The notes beneath the pieces were generated by a model. That model had not been told where the DNA came from. It saw only the letters and a program-made list of their open reading frames with translations, and did not search any database. Below, piece after piece: positions 6,688 through 12,058 of a DNA stretch of 12,058 nucleotides; the first letter of the stretch is position 1, and each line of letters begins with the position of its first letter. The stretch is from contig JAWWCA010000111.1 in the NCBI GenBank assembly GCA_033720695.1, positions 1 to 12,058 of the forward strand. Direction: 5' to 3'. Source of the DNA: DATGQT01 sp033720695. Its GTDB lineage: Bacteria > Bacteroidota > Rhodothermia > Rhodothermales > Rubricoccaceae. Made by a program: the position numbers and the translations under genes.

Positions 6688-8817
6688 ATGCTGCGCTCCT
6701 CGTTCGCTCTCTCGCTCCTCGGCTCCCTCCTCCTCGCCGCGTCGGCGTCGGCCCAGTGGGCTCAGCTCGGCGGGCCCATCCCGCCCAGCGTCGGGGGGTT
6801 CGCTCAGGACGACGGCGTGATGATCCTGGGCACGGGGCAGGCCGACGCCGGGGACGTCTACCGCTCGACCGACGGTGGCGACTCGTGGGCGAACGCGGGG
6901 CTCCCGAACGCCGGCGTGCTGGCGGCGCACGCCGCGAACGGGAGCTTCTTCGTCGGCACCTACGTCACGGGGGCGCACCGCTCCTCGGACGGCGGGCACA
7001 CGTGGACACGCATCGAGACCCTCGGCGCCTCGGTCGGCTCCTTCGCCGGGCAGGGCGCGCGGCTCTTCGCCGGCGGCGACGGCTTCCTCGCCCGCGTCGG
7101 GGTGTGGCGCTCGACCGACGGCGGCGACACCTGGGGCGTCGTCCTCGACGCCCTCGACAGCCAGGCGCTCCTCGCCGACGGGGCCCTCGCGCTGGCCGGG
7201 GGCAGCGGGGAGGAGGGCGCGCTCTACCGCTCGACCGACGGGGGCGACACGTGGGCCGCCGTGTCGGCCCTCGCCGACCCCGCGTGGTCCGTCGGTGCCC
7301 TCGCGGCCGACGGCAACACGCTCTACGCCGGGGCCTACCACCAGGCCGACGTCAGCCAGCGCGGCGTCTTCCGCTCCCTCGACGGGGGGCTGACGTGGGC
7401 GAAGGTGAGCACCAACCTCCCCCCGCTGTTCGTCCAGGCCCTCGCGGTACGCGGCTCGACCGTGCTCGCCATCGTCGCGGTCTCCGCGATCAGCAGCACG
7501 GGGCGCCTCTGGCGCTCCGAGGACGGGGGTGCCGCCTGGACCGAGATCCCCATCGTCCCGACCGACGAGGGGTTGCTGACCCTGTTCGACGACGGCGACG
7601 CCTTCTGGGCCGGTAGCACGGAGGGCGCCTTCCGCTCACCGGACGGGGTGGCCTGGACCCAGCGCGACGACGGCACGGCCGCCATCAGCGGTGTGGCGTC
7701 GCTGCTGGCCTACGGCGACGCTCTCCTCGTCGGGCTGACGTCGAACGGGGGCAACGGGCTGGGGCTGTGGCGCACGCTCGACCACGGCGCAACCTGGACC
7801 CGCGTCGGCGACGGCTTTACGAGCCCGGACTGGGCGACGATCACGGCGCTCCACCGCGAGGAGGCCACGCTCTTCGCGGCCGACCAGGTGTTCCCGCGCG
7901 GGGTCTACCGCTCGACCGACGGTGGCACGACGTGGACGCGGTCGTCGGACGGGATCGAGACCAACACGCTCATCCGCGACCTCCACGGTCACGACGGCGT
8001 GCTCGTCGCCGCCGCCTACGAGGCGCTCTACCGCTCGACCGACGGCGGGGCCTCGTGGTCGCGGAACCTCGACATGCGCGAGATGCAGGCGCTCGTCTCC
8101 TACCGGGACGCCCTCTGGGCCGGCGGCGGCGACGGCTACGTCTACGTCTCGCTCGACGGCGGGGTCGGCTGGCGCCCCGTCGGCGGTCAGCTCTCGACGC
8201 TCGGGATCGGCGCCCTCGCGGTGAGCCGGGGGGTGCTCTACGCCACGGCGCGTGGTGAGGGCGTCTACCGGCTCGGCGCTGGAGAGACGTGGCTCCCTGC
8301 CGGGCTGCCGGGCACGTTCGGCAACGCCCTGCTGGACGTCGGCGGGGTGCTCGTGGCCGCGACCGCCCTCGACGGCGTCTTCGCGACGCGGAACGGGGGG
8401 GAGACCTGGATCTCGGACGGGGACGACTACAGCGGCGGCGAGGTCTACGAGCTGGCGGCCACGGCCCGTCTCCTCGTGGCCGGCACGCGCGGGCACGCGC
8501 TGTGGGTCCACCCCCTCCGGTGGCCGGGCGCGCCGGCTGCAGGCGCGGCCCGCATCCACGCTCCGTCCACCGTGCGTCCCAATCCGATCCCGGCCGGGGG
8601 GGAGGCGACGGTGGTCGTCGCGCTCGACCGGGCCGAACAGGTCAATGTGGCGGTGTACGACGCCCTCGGCCGGCGGGTCAGCGCGGCGCGCTACGACCTG
8701 ACGGCCGGCGCCCACCGGCTCCCGCTCGACGTGTCCGGCCTCGCACCCGGCCTCTACCTCTTACGCGTTCAGAGCGGCGAGACCGTCGTTACCGAGCGGC
8801 TCACCGTCGTGCGCTAG
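6688..8817 (+). CDS. Secreted Asp-box (BNR) beta-propeller protein with type IX sorting domain
   Basis: A 709-residue exported protein. Residues 1-22 form a signal peptide (hydrophobic core 6-18, cleavage after ASA, before QW). The body is a run of Asp-boxes (S-x-D-x-G-x-x-W), whose Trp residues fall at about 67, 106, 149, 189, 237, 284, 323, 370, 416, 457, 495, 535 and 574, spaced 38-48 residues. The ones at 323, 535 and 574 are degenerate. With a final blade near 585-612 lacking a box, this fits two seven-bladed propellers, as in VPS10/sortilin-like or GH74-like folds. Residues 629-709 form a type IX secretion C-terminal sorting domain (RPNPIPAGGEATVVV, VYDALGRRV, GLAPGLYLLRV), so the protein is probably exported across the outer membrane and anchored or released. 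No catalytic residues of sialidases or GH74 enzymes are recognisable, so the substrate or partner is unknown. The gene converges with lhgO. Confidence 0.88.
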   Translation: MLRSSFALSLLGSLLLAASASAQWAQLGGPIPPSVGGFAQDDGVMILGTGQADAGDVYRSTDGGDSWANAGLPNAGVLAAHAANGSFFVGTYVTGAHRSSDGGHTWTRIETLGASVGSFAGQGARLFAGGDGFLARVGVWRSTDGGDTWGVVLDALDSQALLADGALALAGGSGEEGALYRSTDGGDTWAAVSALADPAWSVGALAADGNTLYAGAYHQADVSQRGVFRSLDGGLTWAKVSTNLPPLFVQALAVRGSTVLAIVAVSAISSTGRLWRSEDGGAAWTEIPIVPTDEGLLTLFDDGDAFWAGSTEGAFRSPDGVAWTQRDDGTAAISGVASLLAYGDALLVGLTSNGGNGLGLWRTLDHGATWTRVGDGFTSPDWATITALHREEATLFAADQVFPRGVYRSTDGGTTWTRSSDGIETNTLIRDLHGHDGVLVAAAYEALYRSTDGGASWSRNLDMREMQALVSYRDALWAGGGDGYVYVSLDGGVGWRPVGGQLSTLGIGALAVSRGVLYATARGEGVYRLGAGETWLPAGLPGTFGNALLDVGGVLVAATALDGVFATRNGGETWISDGDDYSGGEVYELAATARLLVAGTRGHALWVHPLRWPGAPAAGAARIHAPSTVRPNPIPAGGEATVVVALDRAEQVNVAVYDALGRRVSAARYDLTAGAHRLPLDVSGLAPGLYLLRVQSGETVVTERLTVVR
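6862..8045 (+). repeat. Coding repeat: five identical copies of a 14-base Asp-box segment
   Basis: CGCTCGACCGACGG occurs exactly at 6862-6875, 7108-7121, 7228-7241, 7909-7922 and 8032-8045, always encoding the RSTDG core of an Asp-box. The flanks are also similar (CTAC before, GGCGAC-ACGTGG after). The five copies are alike enough to suggest blade duplication or gene conversion rather than convergence alone. Confidence 0.8.
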
Positions 8818-10019
8818 CCCAGCCGCTCCAGCGCGAGGCCGGCCACGTGCCGCCCGATGGCGAGCGCGGCCGTGGCCGCAGGGGAGGGCGCGTTGACGAC
8901 GTGGACGGCGCGGGCGTCCGCCTCGATCACGAAGTCGTCGGCGAGCGAGCCGTCAGGGCGGACGGCCTGGGCGCGGACCCCGGCGGGCGCGGCGCGGAGG
9001 TCGTCGGCGGTCACCTCGGGGACGAGGCGCTGGACGGCCTGGAGGAACGCGCGGCGCGAGACCGAGCGGTGCATCTCAGCCGAGCCCATCCGCCAGTGCG
9101 CGCGCGCGAGGCGGCGGAAGCCCGGGGAGCGTAGCACCTCCCACAGCTCGCCCGGCCGCACCGTCCCCAGCCGGTAGCCTTCCCGGGCGAACGCGAGGAC
9201 GGCGCTCGGTCCGGCCTCGACGGTGCCGTGGACGGTCCGCGTGAGGTGGACGCCGAGGAACGGGAAGGCGGGATCGGGGACGGGGTAGATGAGCGTCCGG
9301 CAGAGGCTGCGCGCCTCGTCGCGGAGGGCGACGTACTCGCCGCGGAAGGGGACGAGCTGGACCGAGGGCTCGGTGCCGAACAGCCGCGCCACCCGGTCGG
9401 CCCACAGCCCGGTGCAGTTGACCACGACGTAGCTCTCGAACGGCCCAGCCGTCGTCTCCACCACCGTCGTGTCCGCCGCCCGGCGTACACCCGTCACCGC
9501 CGCCCCCGTGCGGATCGTGCCGCCCCGGTGCTCGATGCGTTCGGCCAACCGGCGCGCCGCCGCGCCGAAGTCGACGACGCCGGTCTCGGCCACCCACAGC
9601 GCCTCGACGGCGCGCGCATGCGGCTCGATCTCCCGCAGCTGGGCCGGCCCGATCCGGTCGACCGCGACGCCGTTGGCCGTCGCGCGCGTCTGGAGCGCGC
9701 GCAGACGCGGCACCTCGTCGGCCTCCACGGCCACGATCACCTTGCCGCAGCGGCGCCACGGCACGCCCTCGGCCTCGCAGAACCGCTCCATCTGGGCCTT
9801 GCCCGAGCGGCACAGCCGGGCCTTCGCCGAGCCCGGCCGGTAGTAGACGCCGGCGTGGAGGACGCCGGAGTTGCGTCCCGTCTGATGCTGCGCCGGGGCG
9901 TCCTCTTTCTCCAGCACGACGACCCGGAGCCCGGGCCGGGCTGCCAGCAGCCGGTCGGCCGTCGCCAGCCCGACGATGCCGCCGCCGAGGACGGCGACGT
10001 GGCTTGGGAGGCGCGGCAT
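8814..10019 (-). CDS. lhgO: L-2-hydroxyglutarate oxidase
   Basis: FAD enzyme oxidising L-2-hydroxyglutarate to 2-oxoglutarate; in E. coli LhgO passes the electrons to the membrane quinone pool. The 401-residue protein aligns along its whole length with that family. It begins with the dinucleotide-binding motif VAVLGGGIVG (8-17), with Glu38 at the end of the second strand for the FAD ribose. The signature HQTGRNSGVLHAGVYYRPGS (45-64) follows, then VNCTGLWADR (200-209), VPFRGEYVALR (223-233), IYPVPDPAFPFLGVHLTR (244-261), and PAGVRAQAV (345-353). It ends with NAPSPAATAALAIG (376-389). I chose the ATG at 10019 because the flavin fold starts within a few residues; an upstream in-frame start would overlap abgT. 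It follows the transporter by 19 bases on the same strand, so the two are likely one operon. The stop overlaps that of the propeller gene by four bases. Confidence 0.95.
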   Translation of the reverse strand: MPRLPSHVAVLGGGIVGLATADRLLAARPGLRVVVLEKEDAPAQHQTGRNSGVLHAGVYYRPGSAKARLCRSGKAQMERFCEAEGVPWRRCGKVIVAVEADEVPRLRALQTRATANGVAVDRIGPAQLREIEPHARAVEALWVAETGVVDFGAAARRLAERIEHRGGTIRTGAAVTGVRRAADTTVVETTAGPFESYVVVNCTGLWADRVARLFGTEPSVQLVPFRGEYVALRDEARSLCRTLIYPVPDPAFPFLGVHLTRTVHGTVEAGPSAVLAFAREGYRLGTVRPGELWEVLRSPGFRRLARAHWRMGSAEMHRSVSRRAFLQAVQRLVPEVTADDLRAAPAGVRAQAVRPDGSLADDFVIEADARAVHVVNAPSPAATAALAIGRHVAGLALERLG

Positions 10020-10038
10020 GGAACCGGAGGGAAGAGCG

Positions 10039-11775
10039 TCAGGGCGTGGGCGCGCCGGGCACGTAGAACGTCGGGGCCTCAGGGCCGACCGGCATCCCAA
10101 GGCCGAACACCCAGGCGTAGAACAGGAGGATCCAGCCGAGGAGGAAGAAGATGGTGTACGGCAGCATCATCGCCACCATCGTCCCGATGCCGGCCTTCTT
10201 GTCGTACTTCACCATGAAGGCGAGGATCAGCCCGAAGTAGCTCATCATCGGCGTGATGATGTTGGTCGTGGAGTCGCCGATGCGGTAGGCCGCCTGGATC
10301 ACCTCCGGCGAGTAGCCGATGAGCATGAGCATGGGCACGAAGATGGGCGCCGTCACGGCCCACTGCGCGCTGGCCGACCCCAGCATGAGGTTGACGAAGC
10401 AACACATCAGGATGAACGGGATGAACACGAGCGGCCCCGTCAACCCGACCGTCTCGAGCCCGCTCGCGCCGGCCACGGCGAGGATGGCGCCGAGGTTCGT
10501 CCAGCCGAAGAAGGCCACGAACTGGGCCGCGAAGAACACGAGCACGATGTAGAGCCCCAGCGTCGACATCGACTTCGCCATCCCGTCCACGACGTCCTTG
10601 TCGGAGCGGACGCTGCCGGTGGCCCACCCGTAGACCACCCCCGGCACGAGGAAGAAGACGAAGATGAGCGCCACGATGCCGCGGAGGAACGGGCTCTGGA
10701 GGACGGCGCCCGTCTCGGGGTTGCGGAGCACGCCCCACTCGGGCACGATCGTCAGCGCGAACACGGCCCCCACCCCCAGCACGGCCAGCCCCGCGAGCTT
10801 CAGCCCGCGGACCTCGCGCGGCGAGAGGGGGTCCAGCGTCGGCTCGGGGAGGTCCTCGCTCGCCTGCGAGGCGTCGTAGGTCCCGAGCCGCGGCTCGACG
10901 AACCGGTGCGTCACCCAGGTCCCGACGAAGGCGATGAGGAAGGTGCTCACCGCCATGAAGTAGTAGTTCACCGCCGCGTGCACCTCGTAGGTGGGGTCGA
11001 TGAGCTGGGCGGCCTCCTGGGTGATCCCCGCCAGGAGCGGGTCCACCGTGCCGATGAGGAGGTTGGCCGAGTAGCCGCCCGAGACGCCCGCGAACGCGGC
11101 GGCCATCCCCACGAGCGGGTGCCGCCCGAGCGCGTGGAAGATCACGGCCGCGAGGGGGATGAGCACGACGTACCCCATCTCGGAGGCGGTGTTCGAGAGC
11201 ACGCCCGCGAACACCACCGTCATCGTCATCAGCCGCGGCGGCGCCTTCTGGACGAGGAGCCGGATCCCCGCCGTCAGCAGCCCCGAGTGCTCGGCCACGC
11301 CGACGCCGAGGAGGGCCACGAGGACGGTCCCGAGCGGGACGAACCCCGTGAAGTTGGTCACGAGGTTGCTCACGATCATCCGCAGCCCCTCGCCCGTCAT
11401 CAGGCTCACCGCCCGGATCATCCCGTCCGCGGCACGGCCCGTCGCACCCGCAGGGCGGGGGTCCGCGACGGCCAGGTCCAGCCACCCCGCGATCCCGCTG
11501 ATCACCACGACGCCGAGCGCGAACAGCGCGAACAGCGTGACGGGGTGGGGGAGCAGGTTGCCCAGCCACTCGACTGTTCGGAGGAAGCGGCCGAAGAGGC
11601 CGGCGTCGGCGTCGCCGCGCGGCGTGGCCTCGTGCGGCGTGTGGCGCGGGGGACGCTCCTTGGCGGGGTGGGGGAACTCCTCGGGGGCGTCGACGCTCGA
11701 GGGCGCGTGCGCCTCGTCCGGGCGGACCGGCTCGTCCTCGTCGGGGATGAGGGGGTGCTCGGGAGGGTGGGACAT
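10039..11775 (-). CDS. AbgT-family transporter
   Basis: A 578-residue inner-membrane transporter of the AbgT family, whose members carry p-aminobenzoyl-glutamate or export antimetabolites such as sulfonamides. Roughly ten hydrophobic stretches plus re-entrant loops cover residues 70-560. Conserved family segments include LPHPVTLFALF (75-85), VTNFTGFVPLGTVLVALLGVG (139-159, followed by VAEHSGLL), SNTASEMGYVVLIPLAA (194-210), and GYSANLLIGTVDPLLAGIT (234-252). They continue with NLMLGSASAQWAVTAPIFVPM (462-482) and AYRIGDSTTNIITPMMSYFG (496-515). The first 58 residues are a hydrophilic Pro/Glu/His-rich cytoplasmic tail that typical members (about 510 residues) lack; no internal Met could replace the start. 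The substrate cannot be read from sequence, and no abgA/abgB hydrolase is present. The gene is first of a minus-strand pair with lhgO. Confidence 0.92.
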   Translation of the reverse strand: MSHPPEHPLIPDEDEPVRPDEAHAPSSVDAPEEFPHPAKERPPRHTPHEATPRGDADAGLFGRFLRTVEWLGNLLPHPVTLFALFALGVVVISGIAGWLDLAVADPRPAGATGRAADGMIRAVSLMTGEGLRMIVSNLVTNFTGFVPLGTVLVALLGVGVAEHSGLLTAGIRLLVQKAPPRLMTMTVVFAGVLSNTASEMGYVVLIPLAAVIFHALGRHPLVGMAAAFAGVSGGYSANLLIGTVDPLLAGITQEAAQLIDPTYEVHAAVNYYFMAVSTFLIAFVGTWVTHRFVEPRLGTYDASQASEDLPEPTLDPLSPREVRGLKLAGLAVLGVGAVFALTIVPEWGVLRNPETGAVLQSPFLRGIVALIFVFFLVPGVVYGWATGSVRSDKDVVDGMAKSMSTLGLYIVLVFFAAQFVAFFGWTNLGAILAVAGASGLETVGLTGPLVFIPFILMCCFVNLMLGSASAQWAVTAPIFVPMLMLIGYSPEVIQAAYRIGDSTTNIITPMMSYFGLILAFMVKYDKKAGIGTMVAMMLPYTIFFLLGWILLFYAWVFGLGMPVGPEAPTFYVPGAPTP

Positions 11776-11800
11776 TCGGGTAGGCTGGGGGATGGAGGGC

Positions 11801-11808
11801 CGAAAATA
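11801..11808 (-). promoter_or_regulatory. Candidate -7 promoter element for abgT
   Basis: On the minus strand 11808 to 11801 reads TATTTTCG, one mismatch from TAnnTTTG. It ends 25 bases before the abgT ATG, giving a short leader. No -33 element is visible because that stretch lies in the hairpin at 11810-11844. The same T-run is also the tail of the candidate terminator, so the two calls overlap. Confidence 0.3.
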
Positions 11809-11844
11809 GCGCGCGCCCGGCCCCTGTCTGGAGCCGGGCGCGCG
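11803..11844 (-). terminator. Candidate intrinsic terminator of the upstream sorting-domain gene
   Basis: A perfect 12-bp GC-rich stem (arms 11833-11844 and 11810-11821) with an 11-base loop is followed on the minus strand by GCTATTTTCGG, a short T-run at 11806-11803. This is the shape of a Rho-independent terminator for the minus-strand gene that ends at 11920. The T-run is only four long and starts three bases after the stem, so efficiency may be modest. It sits about 30 bases before the abgT start. Confidence 0.6.
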
Positions 11845-11860
11845 GCGGGTCTCTTGGAAG

Positions 11861-11877
11861 GCGCCGCTCGGCGGCGC
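11861..11877. repeat. Short perfect hairpin, second of three
   Basis: GCGCCGC (11861-11867) and GCGGCGC (11871-11877) form a 7-bp stem with the loop TCG. No T-run follows on either strand. It lies between the candidate terminator and the hairpin at 11888-11902. Confidence 0.55.
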
Positions 11878-11887
11878 GGGGTCACAC

Positions 11888-11902
11888 GCGGGCGGAGCCC
11901 GC
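11888..11902. repeat. Short perfect hairpin, third of three
   Basis: GCGGGC (11888-11893) and GCCCGC (11897-11902) form a 6-bp stem with the loop GGA, 18 bases past the minus-strand stop at 11920. It is the hairpin nearest the 3' end of the sorting-domain gene and could protect that mRNA from 3' exonucleases. Confidence 0.5.
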
Positions 11903-11919
11903 TGCTCGTGGGGGGGCGG

Positions 11920-12058
11920 TCACTTGAGGAGGACGACGCGGGTGGTCCCCCGCACGCTCTCCCCCTCCAGCACCACGGTGTACGTCCCCGACGGGAGCGA
12001 GGAGCCGTCGACGCGGACGGTCTCGTACCGCCCCGCCTCGGCGTACCCCTCGTGGAGC
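11920..12058 (-). CDS. C-terminal fragment of a type IX-secreted protein
   Basis: Only the last 45 codons and the TGA stop are in the window; the gene begins beyond the right edge. The translated tail reads LHEGYAEAGRYETVRVDG, then SSLPSGTYTVVLEGE, and ends in TTRVVLLK. This is the second half of a type A type IX secretion (Por) sorting domain: a G-x-x-x-A-G-x-H/Y turn, an L-P-S-G-x-Y strand, and a final basic residue after aliphatic ones. The protein is therefore probably exported across the outer membrane. The function of the missing body cannot be inferred. A candidate terminator lies about 75 bases downstream. Confidence 0.8.
   Translation of the reverse strand, partial: LHEGYAEAGRYETVRVDGSSLPSGTYTVVLEGESVRGTTRVVLLK

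Noticed and set aside
8289..9134. Open frame on the plus strand across the propeller/lhgO junction.
   Set aside because: It is an Arg/Gly/Pro-rich shadow crossing two well-supported genes.
10020..10100. Upstream start for lhgO.
   Set aside because: It would overlap the end of the transporter gene and add Arg-rich residues before a flavin fold that already starts at the next Met.
1..12058. CRISPR array, tRNA, rRNA, insertion sequence or prophage genes.
   Set aside because: I found no regularly spaced direct repeats with unique spacers, no tRNA-like cloverleaf, no transposase, integrase or phage frame. The regular coding repeats at 6862-8045 are protein blades.

Overview
The window is very GC-rich double-stranded chromosomal DNA, densely packed with genes that mostly lie within 70 bases of each other. 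It most likely comes from a marine member of the Rhodothermota (Rubricoccaceae, Rubrivirga or Salinibacter-like) or another high-GC Bacteroidota relative. Three observations support this. Two proteins end in type IX secretion (Por) C-terminal sorting domains. No start codon has a recognisable Shine-Dalgarno sequence. The best promoter-like motifs resemble the Bacteroidota -7 element TAnnTTTG. The taxon is inferred; no rRNA or marker gene is present.

Left part (1-3458): the N-terminus of an exported PQQ-type sugar dehydrogenase-like protein runs off the left edge on the minus strand. It is divergent from a plus-strand alanine cluster: alanine dehydrogenase (ald), an unrecognised 203-residue protein, and alanine racemase (alr). 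Together ald and alr link pyruvate, L-alanine and D-alanine, which feeds peptidoglycan.

Middle part (3463-6626): an OmpR/PhoB-type response regulator and a two-transmembrane sensor histidine kinase form a two-component system. A 54-base structured element with nested inverted repeats separates them. The kinase stop overlaps the start of a small TfoX C-terminal-domain protein (TGATG), and a TspO/MBR membrane protein follows.

Right part (6688-12058): a 709-residue secreted protein carries about 13 Asp-box (BNR) repeats, probably two seven-bladed propellers, plus a type IX sorting domain. It converges with a minus-strand pair, an AbgT-family transporter followed by L-2-hydroxyglutarate oxidase (lhgO). 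The two converging genes share one CTAG as both stop codons. Upstream of abgT a 144-base gap holds three tandem hairpins; one looks like the terminator of the last gene, whose only visible part is a type IX sorting-domain tail on the minus strand.

I see no tRNA, rRNA, CRISPR array, transposase or phage gene. I did not find a clearly new defence or mobile system. The most notable unexplained items are the structured element between the two-component genes, the hairpin cluster upstream of abgT, and the orphan protein inside the alanine cluster.
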